Shown in pieces: positions 20,308 to 32,353 of a DNA stretch of 64,000 bases. The translations under genes were made by a program, and so were the position numbers. Each line of letters starts with the position of its first letter. Within the stretch, counting starts at the first letter, position 1. This DNA is from Methylobacter sp. KS41 (lineage in GTDB: Bacteria; Pseudomonadota; Gammaproteobacteria; Methylococcales; Methylomonadaceae). The stretch covers positions 1,212,501 through 1,276,500 of the forward strand of contig PHSP01000001.1 in NCBI GenBank assembly GCA_002862125.1. The letters are read 5' to 3'. The notes beneath the pieces are model-generated. The model was not told the DNA's origin. It worked only from the letters and a program-made list of their open reading frames with translations, and did no database searches.

Positions 20308-21027
20308 TTAATGAACGTCCTTCCAATATTCTTTTTTCAGCAGATAAGCAATCACCAGGAACATAAGCAGGAAGAATATTACGTATTTGCCCATACGCTC
20401 TCTTTCCAATTGAACCGGCTCACCGACATACACAAGGAAATTAACCAAATCGTTGACAAAACGATCGAATTCTCTCTCGGATAAGGCACCCGGCTCTTCA
20501 ATTACTAACTTTGTATATTCGCCCCATATTGTTTTTCTGATTTCTGCATGCTGCTCGCCTTGCAATTGCCATAGTGGATTAGGCATGGCGGTATCTTCGT
20601 AAACCAGGTTGTTTACTCCTCTAGGACTGCCGGGCTCAATATAATAGCTTTTTAGATAAGAGTACAACCAGTCCGCGCCACGGGATCTGGCAATTAACGA
20701 CAAGTCAGGCGGCTGCACGCCAAACCATTTTTCCGCATCATGCTTGTTCATTGCGCTGTGGAGCTGGTCATAGATGCTAGCCCCTTCGGGAGCAATATCT
20801 TTCAACATCTTCTTTTGGTCCACGCCAACATCAAGCGCAATACGCAAATAACGCATATGCTTGGCGGAATGGCAACCTAAACAGTAGGTAACAAAATGAT
20901 GCGCGCCCCGCTGCAGCGAATCATTATCCGAAAGGTTGATCCTGGCCTCTTGCAGTTCAACGCCTTCAGAGGCGGCAGCTCCAAAAGACAGCCCCAAAAA
21001 TAAAAGTAATGCTATTAAATTTTTCAT
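20308..21027 (-). CDS. petC: Cytochrome c1 of the bc1 complex
   Basis: Membrane-anchored c-type cytochrome that passes electrons from the Rieske protein to soluble cytochrome c. From ATG 21027 it has a signal peptide (residues 1-19), the heme-binding CLGCH at 49-53, the later TAMPNPLW segment with the probable axial Met, and a C-terminal membrane anchor ending in a Lys-rich tail. The start is one base past the petB stop. A Met six codons upstream is possible, but the shorter form gives the better leader. Confidence 0.95.
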   Translation of the reverse strand: MKNLIALLLFLGLSFGAAASEGVELQEARINLSDNDSLQRGAHHFVTYCLGCHSAKHMRYLRIALDVGVDQKKMLKDIAPEGASIYDQLHSAMNKHDAEKWFGVQPPDLSLIARSRGADWLYSYLKSYYIEPGSPRGVNNLVYEDTAMPNPLWQLQGEQHAEIRKTIWGEYTKLVIEEPGALSEREFDRFVNDLVNFLVYVGEPVQLERERMGKYVIFFLLMFLVIAYLLKKEYWKDVH

Positions 21028-21028
21028 G

Positions 21029-22456
21029 TCAGTCCAGACTCCCAATTGCTTTTTTTGCCGCCCGTCTGATAACGTTTATCATTCCTTCAGGGTTGGGCCT
21101 TCTGCTAAAAAAAGCCCCCTTAAAAGCAGGATCACCAATTTCAGTAGATACCGGTTTTTTTTCAGTAATCTCTTCGATTAACCCTGGCAGCTGTTCTTCA
21201 AGGGTATGAAGTTTCTCCTCAAGGCTAAGAACTTTAGTCAAACTTTTTGGCACCGGCTTGGTTTTTTCCCAGCGGGTGTATATGGGCATTAACAGGAAAA
21301 AGCCGAAGTAAATCGTGGTAAAAAGTCTAGCCAAGGTTGTCGCTACCGGGGTAACTGGTTGAGTACCTAAATAACCTAACGCCAAGAAGCTAGCCACAAA
21401 CAAAAACAAGGCTTTTTTGAAAATTCCACCGCGGTAACGAATCGATTTAACCGGGCAACGGTCCAGCCAAGGCAACAGAAAAAGCACAACGATAGAGCTG
21501 CCCATGGCAATAACCCCGGCGAATTTATCAGGGATAGCTCTCAAAATAGAATAAAACGGCGTGAAATACCAGACTGGCGCAATATGTTCAGGTGTTTTCA
21601 TTGGATCAGCCGGAATGAAATTGGCATGCTCAAGAAAATAGCCGCCCATTTCCGGCATATAAAATATAACCGTGGCGAAGAACAATAAAAACACGGCTAC
21701 ACCGACTATGTCTTTTACGGTGTAGTAAGGATGAAAAGGGATACCATCCACAGGATGGCCCCATGGGTCTTTGGATTCCTTTATTTCAATGCCGTCAGGA
21801 TTGTTGGAGCCGACTTCATGCAACGCCACAATGTGCATGAAAACCAGCATTACCAAAACCAAAGGCACTGCAATAACATGAAAAGCGAAGAATCTGTTCA
21901 GAGTTGCATCTGCAATGACATAGTCACCCCTGATCCATAGCGATAGGTCATCGCCTATAACAGGAATAGCGCTGAACAAAGAGATAATGACCTGCGCCCC
22001 CCAGTATGACATTTGCCCCCAAGGCAATAGGTATCCCATAAACGCTTCGGCCATTAACGCAACAAACAACAGCATGCCGAAAATCCATATCAGTTCACGC
22101 GGGTGCTTGAATGAACCGTACATGATGCCTCTGAACATGTGCAGGTAAATAACGATAAAAAATGCAGAGGCGCCGGTTGAATGCATATAGCGCACCAGCC
22201 AACCCCAAGGCACATCACGCATAATGTATTCTATGGAATCAAAGGCCAGTTTTGCATCCGGCTTGTAGTTCATGGTTAACAAAATACCGGTAATAATCTG
22301 GTTGACTAAAACCAGCAGCGCCAAAGAGCCAAAGAAGTACCAGAAATTGAAGTTTTTAGGCGCATAGTAGTGCGCCATGTGCTCATTCCAGAACTTGGTT
22401 ACCGGGAAACGGTCCAGCACCCAGTTGCCGCATTCAGATAAACGGGAAGGTTTCAT
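21029..22456 (-). CDS. petB: Cytochrome b of the bc1 complex, with C-terminal extension
   Basis: Core quinol-oxidising subunit. Transmembrane helices carry the heme-ligating histidines (RYMHSTGASAFF and FRGIMYGSF; FAFHVIAVPL and FMHIVALHEVG), and the Qo-site motif is present as MKTPEHIAPVWYFTPF, containing PEH (variant of PEWY). The protein has 475 residues; after the last membrane helix (about residue 395) come some 80 residues including a charged, probably helical stretch (SLEEKLHTLEEQL) that many bacterial homologues lack. petA ends and petB begins with a 4-bp ATGA overlap. Confidence 0.95.
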   Translation of the reverse strand: MKPSRLSECGNWVLDRFPVTKFWNEHMAHYYAPKNFNFWYFFGSLALLVLVNQIITGILLTMNYKPDAKLAFDSIEYIMRDVPWGWLVRYMHSTGASAFFIVIYLHMFRGIMYGSFKHPRELIWIFGMLLFVALMAEAFMGYLLPWGQMSYWGAQVIISLFSAIPVIGDDLSLWIRGDYVIADATLNRFFAFHVIAVPLVLVMLVFMHIVALHEVGSNNPDGIEIKESKDPWGHPVDGIPFHPYYTVKDIVGVAVFLLFFATVIFYMPEMGGYFLEHANFIPADPMKTPEHIAPVWYFTPFYSILRAIPDKFAGVIAMGSSIVVLFLLPWLDRCPVKSIRYRGGIFKKALFLFVASFLALGYLGTQPVTPVATTLARLFTTIYFGFFLLMPIYTRWEKTKPVPKSLTKVLSLEEKLHTLEEQLPGLIEEITEKKPVSTEIGDPAFKGAFFSRRPNPEGMINVIRRAAKKAIGSLD

Positions 22457-23052
22457 GAATTTTTCTCCTCTGTCGATTCACCAATGATGAGCTGTGTGTC
22501 GGTAACGTAGCGGTAAGGCGGGATTACCAAATTCGTGGGCGCAGGAACTCCACGATAGACACGGCCAGCTAGATCGAACCAGGAACCATGACATGGGCAG
22601 AAAAAACCGCCTTTCCATTTTTCGCCGAGATCATTAGGCGCTATTTCCGGGCGAAAGGTCGGGGAACAACCTAAATGGGTGCATAATCCTACAGCAACAA
22701 AAATTTCCGGCTTAATGGATCGGACCGGGTTTTTACTGTAGGAAGGCTGTTCTGATTCATTGGAAAGAGGATCTCTAAGTTCGTTATCCAGGGTTTTTAA
22801 GGTTGCCAGAACCTCGGGGGTTCTATTGAGTATCCATACGGGCTTACCCCGCCAGGCAACTCTTATCAGCTGCCCCGCTTCCATTTTACTGATGTCAACT
22901 TCAACGGGCGCTCCAGCCGCCATCGCCTTGACACTCGGCTGCATTTGAGCAAGAAAAGGAACAGCTAGGTAGCCCGTTCCGACAGCGCCAACCACAGTCA
23001 AAGCCGTGGTTAAAAACTGGCGCTTAGACATATCGACGCCTTTATTATTCAT
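22453..23052 (-). CDS. petA: Rieske iron-sulfur subunit of the bc1 complex
   Basis: [2Fe-2S] protein of 199 residues. The N-terminal leader DMSKRQFLTTAL is Tat-like and leads into a membrane anchor. The cluster ligands are in CTHLGC (124-129) and CPCHGS (152-157), with the WFD after the second box. It is the first gene of petABC; the promoter must lie in the intergenic region above 23052. Confidence 0.96.
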   Translation of the reverse strand: MNNKGVDMSKRQFLTTALTVVGAVGTGYLAVPFLAQMQPSVKAMAAGAPVEVDISKMEAGQLIRVAWRGKPVWILNRTPEVLATLKTLDNELRDPLSNESEQPSYSKNPVRSIKPEIFVAVGLCTHLGCSPTFRPEIAPNDLGEKWKGGFFCPCHGSWFDLAGRVYRGVPAPTNLVIPPYRYVTDTQLIIGESTEEKNS

Positions 23053-23433
23053 TATGGAACTCTCCTGGTTTTATCCGTGGCCTTATACAGCACATTCTTA
23101 TCATTCTTATGTGATGTCAATATACCACTAGACGCTAGTGAATTTGAAGTGCTTATAGTGAATTGCATGAGTTGCTGCCTTGCACATAAGTAAATGCGCG
23201 TTAGCGTATCAGAGTAAAAATACCTCAACCCCATGAACTTAAAAAATAAAATTGCCTTTATACGGCGGTAATTCCGTCATATCAGCGCTATTGATTTTCT
23301 GAGACGGCATAACCACTAACTTAATCAATTCCTTGAACCGTTTCTAAACGGAAACCTGTTTAAACAGGAATACGGTCCTCCCCATCAGGAATACAAGCGG
23401 AATAACAAAAACCTAAAGACTCATTCCTTGATT
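23053..23433. other. petA upstream region with two adjacent palindromes
   Basis: 381 bp between the petA start and the hisC stop. It must hold the pet promoter on the minus strand. At 23339-23352 CCGTTT-CT-AAACGG and at 23355-23368 the perfect palindrome CCTGTTTAAACAGG lie side by side. Neither is followed by a long T-run. They could end his-operon transcription by another means or be an operator. No RNA gene was recognised. Confidence 0.45.
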
Positions 23434-24534
23434 TCACTGCATTGAATTAAGTTGGGCCAGACTCGTTCTTAAAGCCGTAAGAAATGCCTGATTTTCCTCC
23501 GGCTTGCCAATAGTAACCCGCAGGCAATCGCTTAACAGCCCCCCTTGGCCGCTCAGATTTTTAATTAAAACCCCTTGTTTTTTTATCGATAAGAAAATCC
23601 CGGTTGCTTTATTTTCAGGTGTTCTAAATAGAATGAAATTTGCGGCGCTTGGGTAGGCGGTAATACCTTCAAGCTCATTAAGCTGTTGAAAAACAGTGGC
23701 TCTGTCAGCACAAATTTTTTGAGTTTGCTGATCAAAAAGCGTTTTATTTGAGAATGCAAAATCAGCGCTGATTTGCGTAAGACTATTTATATTGTAAGGA
23801 AGGCGAATTTTATTAAGCTGTTCAATTATTGCCGGATTACCTATGATGTAACCCAGGCGCAAACCTGCCAGTCCCAATTTGGAGACGGTACGCATGACCA
23901 ACAAGTTGTCGTATTGCGCCAGGAAATTGATAAAACTGGCGCCGGCAAAGGGAGCATAGGCTTCATCTATCACCACCAGGCCTTTAGCTGTTTTTATGAT
24001 GTCCTGAATGGACGCTTCGCTGAATAAATTGCCGGTAGGATTATTGGGATAGGCCAGGAAAATAACCGAAGGTTGATGCCGCTCTATAGCCGCCAGCATG
24101 GCTGGCAAGTCCAGATCAAAGGTACCGGCGAGCAAAGGAATGCCCAGATAATTTAACCCCAGGCAGTCGCTGAGCTGTTTGTACATGACAAAACCCGGAG
24201 CGGGAGCCAACACACTGGCTGTTGCTGGTAACGCCATTAACAGCAACTGAATAATTTCATCCGACCCGTTACCCAATAAAACATCAAACTGACCGGAAAG
24301 TTGATTCAAGCGTCTGATGGTTTGAGTAAGCTGCCGGGCGTCAGCATCCGGGTAGCGATTTAACTGACAATCCTTAAGCGTCTCCAGCCAGTCTTTTTTA
24401 ATATCTTCAGGCCAGTTATACGGGTTTTCCATGGCATCCAGTTTAATTAAGCCCTGCGCATCCGCTACTTTGTACGCAGCCATTGCCAACACTTCTTCGC
24501 GGAAAACGGAAGTTAATATAACTGATTGAGTCAT
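23434..24534 (-). CDS. hisC: Histidinol-phosphate aminotransferase
   Basis: PLP-dependent class I/II aminotransferase of 366 residues, which makes L-histidinol phosphate from imidazole acetol phosphate. Conserved features are LGNGSDEIIQ, FLAYPNNPTGN (Asn/Pro of the PLP site), VIDEAYAPF, and the Schiff-base lysine region RTVSKLGLAGLRLGY. It follows hisD by 9 bp in the hisG-hisD-hisC order attached to murA, typical of gammaproteobacteria in which the his genes are split. Confidence 0.95.
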   Translation of the reverse strand: MTQSVILTSVFREEVLAMAAYKVADAQGLIKLDAMENPYNWPEDIKKDWLETLKDCQLNRYPDADARQLTQTIRRLNQLSGQFDVLLGNGSDEIIQLLLMALPATASVLAPAPGFVMYKQLSDCLGLNYLGIPLLAGTFDLDLPAMLAAIERHQPSVIFLAYPNNPTGNLFSEASIQDIIKTAKGLVVIDEAYAPFAGASFINFLAQYDNLLVMRTVSKLGLAGLRLGYIIGNPAIIEQLNKIRLPYNINSLTQISADFAFSNKTLFDQQTQKICADRATVFQQLNELEGITAYPSAANFILFRTPENKATGIFLSIKKQGVLIKNLSGQGGLLSDCLRVTIGKPEENQAFLTALRTSLAQLNSMQ

Positions 24535-24543
24535 GGTTAAAAT

Positions 24544-25854
24544 TTAACCTGTTTTTATTCTATATTCCGCAGAACGCGCATGAGCAGTCAGACCTTCACC
24601 TCGCGCCATTATCGATGCGGTTTTGCCCAAGCTATCCGCGCCAACTTGAGAACAGTTAATTAAACTGGAACGCTTCTGGAAATCATAGACGCCTAAAGGC
24701 GATGAAAAGCGCGCCGTACTGGAGGTTGGTAAAACATGATTAGGCCCCGCGCAATAGTCACCCAAAACTTCGGCCGTGTAACGGCCCATAAAAATGGCGC
24801 CCGCATGCCGGATGGTTTCATTTAATGCTTCAGGATCTTCAACAGAAAGCTCTAAATGCTCCGGCGCAATAATGTTTGCGATATCGGCGGCCTGTTTTAA
24901 ATTATCAACTTTGATGAACGCGCCTCGATTTGACAGGGAGGTTCTAATAATCTCAACACGTTCCATTTCCGGCAATAATTTATTGATGCTTTGTTCAACT
25001 CGCTCCAGAAAATCCGCATCATCACTGATTAAAATGGCCTGGGCATTTTCATCATGCTCTGCTTGAGAGAACATATCCATGGCAATCCAGTCGGGATTGG
25101 TTTTACCGTCACAGATGACAAGAATTTCCGAAGGACCGGCGATCATATCAATGCCCACCTGCCCAAAAACCATTTTTTTAGCGGTGGCGACATAGATATT
25201 ACCGGGACCGACAATTTTTGCGACCGCAGGAATGGTTTCAGTGCCGTAAGCCAGCGCGGCTATGGCTTGAGCGCCGCCGATAGCGAAAATCCGGTCTACG
25301 CCGGCCAGATGCGCTGCCGCCATAACCAGCTCATTGGTTTCACCCTGAGGTGCGGGCACAACCATAATCAGTTCGCCCACTCCGGCTACTTTTGCCGGAA
25401 TGGCGTTCATTAATACTGATGAAGGGTAAGCCGCTTTTCCGCCCGGCACATAAAGACCAACCCGGTCCAAGGGCGTGACTTTCTGCCCTAATACCGTGCC
25501 GTCAGCCTCTGTGTATTGCCAGGACTGTATTTTTTGATGTTCTGCATAGGCCCGGATTCTGCCTGCGGCGGCATGCAGCGTTTGCGCCTGATTATCAGGC
25601 AGTTTTTCCCAGGCTGATTTTAGCGTTTCTTTGGGCAACTCCAGTTCGCCCGCTTGGCTTATGTTGCGGCGGTCAAAACGGTTGGTGTAGTCAATGACTG
25701 CCTTATCACCGTTTTTGCGGACATCGGCAATAATATCCACAACCCGATGCTGGATGTCTCTGTCATCGGCTTCATCCCAAGCCAGCAGCTGTTGCAATTG
25801 CCGGTCAAAATCAGAGGATGAGCCATCGAGTCTGGTAATGCTTAAATAGCACAT
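24544..25854 (-). CDS. hisD: Histidinol dehydrogenase
   Basis: Zinc enzyme that oxidises histidinol to histidine in two NAD-dependent steps. The ATG at 25854 is preferred over 25884 (which would overlap hisG by 26 bp), since [16 protein letters not shown] matches the family start and AAGAAG lies upstream; this gives 436 residues. Signatures include [22 protein letters not shown], the IAGPSEILV segment, the zinc/catalytic [11 protein letters not shown], and APEHLEL near the C-terminus. Confidence 0.95.
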   Translation of the reverse strand: MCYLSITRLDGSSSDFDRQLQQLLAWDEADDRDIQHRVVDIIADVRKNGDKAVIDYTNRFDRRNISQAGELELPKETLKSAWEKLPDNQAQTLHAAAGRIRAYAEHQKIQSWQYTEADGTVLGQKVTPLDRVGLYVPGGKAAYPSSVLMNAIPAKVAGVGELIMVVPAPQGETNELVMAAAHLAGVDRIFAIGGAQAIAALAYGTETIPAVAKIVGPGNIYVATAKKMVFGQVGIDMIAGPSEILVICDGKTNPDWIAMDMFSQAEHDENAQAILISDDADFLERVEQSINKLLPEMERVEIIRTSLSNRGAFIKVDNLKQAADIANIIAPEHLELSVEDPEALNETIRHAGAIFMGRYTAEVLGDYCAGPNHVLPTSSTARFSSPLGVYDFQKRSSLINCSQVGADSLGKTASIMARGEGLTAHARSAEYRIKTG

Positions 25855-25858
25855 AGAC

Positions 25859-26485
25859 TTACTTCTTTGCAAGGGCATTTTCAAATTGAGTCAGTAATGC
25901 CGAAATCGCTGCATGCTTCATTTTCATTGCCGCTTTATTGACCACCATCCTGGAGCTGATATTCATAATAAGTTCACGGGGCTCGAGATCATTCGCTCTT
26001 AAAGTATTGCCTGTATCAACAAGATCGACAATACAATCGGCCAGACCGACTAATGGCGCAAGTTCCATCGACCCGTACAATTTAATGATTTCGGCCTGTA
26101 TGCCTTTACCGGCAAAGTAACTCTGGGCTATCTTCACGTATTTAGTCGCTACACGGATGCGGCCTCGTAGTTCCGGCGCATCCTTATGAGCCGCCGTCAT
26201 TAGCCTGCAGCAGGCGATATTCAAATCCAGCGGCTCGTACAGGCTTTCGGCGCCATGTTCCAGCAAAACATCCTTTCCGGCAATACCCAAATCCGCCGCG
26301 CCATATTCGACGAAGGTAGGCACATCGGTGGCGCGGATAATCACCAATTGAACATCGTCCCGGGTGGTCTGTAAAATCAGCTTGCGGCATTTATTAGGAT
26401 CGTCAACCGGCGCGATACCCGCTTCTGCAAGCAAAGGCAAGGCTTCTTCGTATATTCTGCCCTTGGATACGGCAATGGTCAGCAT
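25859..26485 (-). CDS. hisG: ATP phosphoribosyltransferase, short form
   Basis: First step of histidine synthesis. At 208 residues it is the short HisG form without the regulatory ACT-like domain, which in known systems works with the HisZ subunit; hisZ is not in the window. Conserved stretches are [28 protein letters not shown] and the PRPP loop [17 protein letters not shown]. It lies 8 bp downstream of murA on the same strand. Confidence 0.95.
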   Translation of the reverse strand: MLTIAVSKGRIYEEALPLLAEAGIAPVDDPNKCRKLILQTTRDDVQLVIIRATDVPTFVEYGAADLGIAGKDVLLEHGAESLYEPLDLNIACCRLMTAAHKDAPELRGRIRVATKYVKIAQSYFAGKGIQAEIIKLYGSMELAPLVGLADCIVDLVDTGNTLRANDLEPRELIMNISSRMVVNKAAMKMKHAAISALLTQFENALAKK

Positions 26486-26493
26486 TTTACCCC

Positions 26494-28119
<1,626 letters not shown>

Positions 28120-28123
<4 letters not shown>

Positions 28124-28587
28124 TTTTTTTCTTCCGCTGACTTAAACAGAAACTGGCCAATAGCTTTTTCAAGAATGATAGCTGATTGCGTGATTTCGAT
28201 TTTTCCACCCATCTTCAAATACTCATCCGAACCACCGGGATCAAGGTTAACATACTGCTCTCCTAATAGGCCGGCGGTATAAATGCTGGCCGTAGTGTCC
28301 TCGGGAAGGGTGTCGTATTTTGAATAAATGCTCATCTGAACAACTGATTCGTAAGTTTTAGGGTCAAGGCTGATCGAACTGACCTTGCCAATTTTTACAC
28401 CGGCAGCAGAAACCGGAGACTTAATCTTCAGTCCGCCGGAGTTTTCAAAACGCGCAGTAATTGTATAAGTATCCTCCTCAACAAAAGAACTTAAGTTACT
28501 CACTTGCATGGCAAGAAAAAGCAGTCCGACAACACCTGAGGCAACAAAAAGCCCGACGAGTGTATCCTGAGTACTGGTGTGCTGCAT
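28120..28587 (-). CDS. mlaD: Phospholipid-transport substrate-binding protein MlaD (MCE domain)
   Basis: Single-pass inner-membrane protein of 155 residues with an N-terminal anchor (about residues 10-28) and one MCE domain: YTITARFENSGGLKIKSPVSAAGVKIG, with LLGEQYVNLDPGG near its end. MlaD hexamers form the periplasmic lipid channel on MlaFE. It sits directly between mlaE (2-bp gap) and mlaB. Confidence 0.94.
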
Positions 28588-28588
28588 G

Positions 28589-29371
28589 TTAATGGTCTCC
28601 GAACATGAGTGTGGTCAGGATGAAATCCAGACCTAAAATACTAAAGGCTGAATTAACTACGGTACGCGTAGTCGCTCGACTGACGCCTTCCGAGGTAGGA
28701 ATGGCATCATAACCTTCAAATAATGCTATCCAGGATGCTACAAAACCAAACACAATGCTTTTGATAACGCCATTGATAATGTCATCATGGAAATCTATGC
28801 CCGCCTGCATTTGCGACCAATAGGCGCCTTCATCAACGCCTAACAAGCCTGAACCAACGATTTGTCCGCCGATAATCCCCACTGCGCTGAATAGCGCGGC
28901 CAATAACGGCATTGATATTAATCCGGCTAAAAAACGCGGAGTTATAATTCGCTTAATGGGGTCAACCGCCATCATTTCCATTCCGGATAACTGCTCGGTC
29001 GCTTTCATCAGGCCAATTTCCGCGGTTAAAGCCGACCCGGCCCTGCCCGCAAATAAAAGGGCGGATACAACGGGCCCCAATTCTCTCACTAATGATGCCG
29101 CCACCATAACACCCAGCGATTCTTCCGCGCCAAAATCAGAAAGCGTGTAAAAACCCTGTAAACCCAGAACCATGCCTACAAATAACCCGGAAATGGTGAT
29201 AATCAAAAAAGATAACACGCCCACTGAATACATTTGATTAAGCAATAATCTGGGCCGAGGCAATACGCTGGGCACGCCGGAAATGGCCTGGAGCAGGAAG
29301 AAGGTGCCTCGTCCCAGCTTCGTAAAGCTGGTTCGCGTATTTTTACCCAAATGCTGTAGAAATCGGATCAT
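28589..29371 (-). CDS. mlaE: Lipid-asymmetry ABC transporter permease MlaE
   Basis: Permease of 260 residues with a helical N-terminal interface segment and five or so membrane helices. The family motif [31 protein letters not shown] and the [25 protein letters not shown] segment are clear. It works with MlaF to move phospholipids between outer and inner membranes. A 109-bp gap separates it from mlaF, larger than the other junctions of this operon. Confidence 0.95.
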   Translation of the reverse strand: MIRFLQHLGKNTRTSFTKLGRGTFFLLQAISGVPSVLPRPRLLLNQMYSVGVLSFLIITISGLFVGMVLGLQGFYTLSDFGAEESLGVMVAASLVRELGPVVSALLFAGRAGSALTAEIGLMKATEQLSGMEMMAVDPIKRIITPRFLAGLISMPLLAALFSAVGIIGGQIVGSGLLGVDEGAYWSQMQAGIDFHDDIINGVIKSIVFGFVASWIALFEGYDAIPTSEGVSRATTRTVVNSAFSILGLDFILTTLMFGDH

Positions 29372-29480
29372 ATTTTTATATGTTTACACTGTCAGTGTCG
29401 AGTTAGTCGTACGCCGGCTTAAAAATCGGCTGCCTTCCGGCCCAATTGGGAAAATGCTGATTTGAATGCCTAAAAAATCG

Positions 29481-30308
29481 TTAATACCGTTTTCCAGTCG
29501 ATAACAGATCATCAACATAATCTTTTGCTGGATAGTGAAAATGTACCGGACCATCAGCTGCGCCGGTCATAAATTGTTGTACCCATTCTGATTCTGAATG
29601 CTGGATTTCCTTAGGGGTGCCTTGTCCGACGATTTTACCGCCCGATAACACATAAATATAATCGGCAATGGCCGCAGTGTCGTGTACATCATGAGAAACA
29701 ATAATACTGGTCAGGCCCAGAATATTATTTAATGACTTGATCAGATGGACTAATACTCCCATGGAAATAGGGTCTTGGCCGGTAAACGGCTCATCGTAGA
29801 GAATCATCATCGGATCCAGGGCAATCGCCCTCGCTAAAGCAATGCGTCTGGCCATGCCGCCGGAAAGTTCGTTGGGCATCAGGTTGCGGGCGCCTCTCAA
29901 GCCTACCGCTTGCAGCTTCATTAACACTAACGTTCGAATCATTGATTCAGGCAGCTGCGAATGTTCCCGCAACGGGAAAGCAACATTATCATAAACGCTC
30001 ATGTCCGTTAATAAAGCGCCGCTTTGAAACAGCATCCCCAGGCGTTTTCGTAAATTGTATAGCTCAGCACGGCGCAGCTTGTGAACATTTTGACCGTCTA
30101 CAATTATTGAACCTTGTTCAGGAAATAATTGCCCGCCTATGAGTTTCAGCAAGGTGGTTTTGCCGGTGCCGCTGGGACCCATAATAGCTGTTACTTTACC
30201 TCGCTGAAAATCCAGCGAAATATCATCAAATATTTTGTTATCGCCACGAGAAAACGACAAGTTACGAACAGAAACCAAACTGTCTTGAGAAGGGACTTTG
30301 TTATCCAT
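29481..30308 (-). CDS. mlaF: Lipid-asymmetry ABC transporter ATPase MlaF
   Basis: ABC ATPase of 275 residues. Walker A is GPSGTGKTTLL, the signature is NELSGGMARRIALARAIAL, and Walker B is MMILYDEPFTGQD. The LSGGM variant and the PFTGQDPIS box are typical of the MlaF/Ttg2A family. It is the first gene of mlaFEDB-murA-hisGDC, with the promoter upstream of 30308. Confidence 0.95.
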   Translation of the reverse strand: MDNKVPSQDSLVSVRNLSFSRGDNKIFDDISLDFQRGKVTAIMGPSGTGKTTLLKLIGGQLFPEQGSIIVDGQNVHKLRRAELYNLRKRLGMLFQSGALLTDMSVYDNVAFPLREHSQLPESMIRTLVLMKLQAVGLRGARNLMPNELSGGMARRIALARAIALDPMMILYDEPFTGQDPISMGVLVHLIKSLNNILGLTSIIVSHDVHDTAAIADYIYVLSGGKIVGQGTPKEIQHSESEWVQQFMTGAADGPVHFHYPAKDYVDDLLSTGKRY

Positions 30309-30907
30309 GCGTAATTTTAGCGTCTGTGTAAATCAAAACTGGCTATTTTCTACGACTATTCCCAATGAAGTCAATCTATAGTCGCCGAAATTCAAAATTA
30401 CAGGCCGTTAATTATGCAACTGCATGACAGTCTGGCCAATTACATCAGCATAAGCGACCTTTACAAACCACAAAAAAATCAATTTAAGTCATAAAATCAA
30501 GACAAGCAATTCCATTTTCATTACTGCGTAATATGCAACTTACCTGCTTTCCGGGCAGCCTGCTATGGTTTGAGTCTATATTTCATTCTACTCTATCAAT
30601 TGGAGCTATTCCGGAAAAGGCAAGCCTGATACTAAAAAACGTATACTCAGCGTGAAATATTCAAAGCCGCCTCTGTTGTAATTAATTCCGTTAGCTTGCA
30701 CTTGCCAATAACAAGGATTTTATCAAAAAATTCATGTTTTAAATTTGCACTCCGCTTTCAGAACAATTCGCCTTAAGATGAACTCTTTACTGAAAGGCGA
30801 CGATGCCATTTGACCATAAATCCATTCCCTGCGTCTAAATGCTTATCTCCGTCCATGTTATTGACGGTATCATCAAAAACCCCGTATGATGGCTTATCCG
30901 TGTTTAT
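30309..30907. other. Divergent intergenic region mlaF / GCS2 ligase
   Basis: About 600 bp between divergent genes. It holds the promoters for both and nothing else that I recognise: no RNA gene, no clear hairpin of terminator type, no conserved frame. The length is large for this compact chromosome, so a decayed gene or a small RNA cannot be excluded. Confidence 0.35.
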
Positions 30908-30919
30908 TTGAGCGACATC

Positions 30920-32353
30920 ATGGGCCAGGAAATTTCCTTATCACATTTTGATGAAGGTGACTTTGCACGCTTTCATCAAAAACTGGAGCAAGAGACCCTT
31001 TTGCTTAACAAGGTGATTACTCAAAAAAAATGCTCCGTTCGTGAACCTGTAGCCGGATTTGAAATAGAGGCTTGGCTGGTTGATAAAAACATGCGCCCGT
31101 CACCTATAAATAAGCATTATCTAGAAACGCTTAATGATCCGTTCGCTTCAGCAGAACTTGCTAAATTTAATATAGAATTCAACTGCGTTCCTGAACCATT
31201 ATCGGGCCAGGTTTTTAGCAACTTGCATTCGCAATTACAGTCTACCTGGAGCAAAGCCAGTCAGCACGCTGAGAGCCTGGATCATAAAGTCGTTATGATC
31301 GGCATTCTGCCTACTCTCACGCAGGACGATCTACATCTGGGCAATATGTCAGACTTGCACAGGTATCGAGCACTCAATGAACAAATTTTACATTCCCGTG
31401 ATGCACCTATTCATATCGACATCAAGGGTTCCGAGCATCTAAAAATTGATCATCATGACGTCATGCTGGAAGCTGCAACCACCTCTTTACAAACTCACAT
31501 CCAGCTGCCGCTGCAAATTGCTCATTTTTTTTATAATGCGTCCATCATTGCTTCCGCGCCCATGGTGGCATTATGCGCTAATTCCCCATTCCTGTTCGGC
31601 AAAGAACTTTGGCACGAATCCAGAATCCCTCTCTTCGAGCAAGCCGTCGCTTCCGGCGGGTTCGGCGGAGCAGCTCACGGGCCGCTTAGACGCGTAAGCT
31701 TTGGTTCTGACTATGCGCGCCACTCAATTATTGAATGTTTTCAGGAAAATCTCCTGCATTTCCCCATATTATTGCCCGTGGACCTGGATTCCAAGGCCGA
31801 GGCTTTCGGGAATTTGCGCCTGCATAACGGTACAATCTGGCGCTGGAACAGGCCGTTAATCGGCTTTGATGAAGACGGCACGCCACATATCAGAGTAGAA
31901 CATAGAACGCCTGCAGCAGGCCCCTCGGTAATTGACTCCATCGCCAATGCCGCATTTTATTATGGCGTGGCAAACAATATTTGTAACGAGATCGTTGCAA
32001 AAGGGTTGCAATTGCCCTTTGCCCAGGCAAAAGATAACTTTTATCAAGCCGCCCGCTATGGACTGGATGCCAATATCATTTGGTTTGACGGCGCCAAACA
32101 CCGCCTGCGCCATTTACTTGCATCGGAACTCCTGCCCAGAGCCGCTTCCGGCTTAAGCTCGTTAGGTATTTGCGCTTCTGACATTGACGCCTATCTGGAC
32201 ATTATCCGGCAGCGCATAACCAATAAACAGAATGGATGCCAATGGCAACGCCACTATTTTTACCTTAATAATCATGACTTCACAGCAATGACCCGGAGTT
32301 ATTTAAAAAACCAGAATTCCGGCAATCCCGTTAGCGAGTGGACGTTAGCGTGA
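30920..32353 (+). CDS. GCS2-family glutamate-cysteine ligase-like carboxylate-amine ligase
   Basis: About 477 residues from ATG 30920; a TTG four codons earlier is possible and no clear ribosome-binding site decides. The glutamate-binding region AGFEIEAWLVDK (with the GxExE-like acidic pair) near the N-terminus, NIEFNCVPEPL, the SDLHRYRALNEQI segment and the VEHRTPAAGPSVIDSIANAAFYYG stretch place it in the GCS2 superfamily of ATP-dependent gamma-glutamyl/carboxylate-amine ligases (YbdK, EgtA type). The true substrates are unknown. The downstream M14 deacylase gene starts inside its stop codon, so the two very probably act in one pathway. Confidence 0.75.
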   Translation: MGQEISLSHFDEGDFARFHQKLEQETLLLNKVITQKKCSVREPVAGFEIEAWLVDKNMRPSPINKHYLETLNDPFASAELAKFNIEFNCVPEPLSGQVFSNLHSQLQSTWSKASQHAESLDHKVVMIGILPTLTQDDLHLGNMSDLHRYRALNEQILHSRDAPIHIDIKGSEHLKIDHHDVMLEAATTSLQTHIQLPLQIAHFFYNASIIASAPMVALCANSPFLFGKELWHESRIPLFEQAVASGGFGGAAHGPLRRVSFGSDYARHSIIECFQENLLHFPILLPVDLDSKAEAFGNLRLHNGTIWRWNRPLIGFDEDGTPHIRVEHRTPAAGPSVIDSIANAAFYYGVANNICNEIVAKGLQLPFAQAKDNFYQAARYGLDANIIWFDGAKHRLRHLLASELLPRAASGLSSLGICASDIDAYLDIIRQRITNKQNGCQWQRHYFYLNNHDFTAMTRSYLKNQNSGNPVSEWTLA

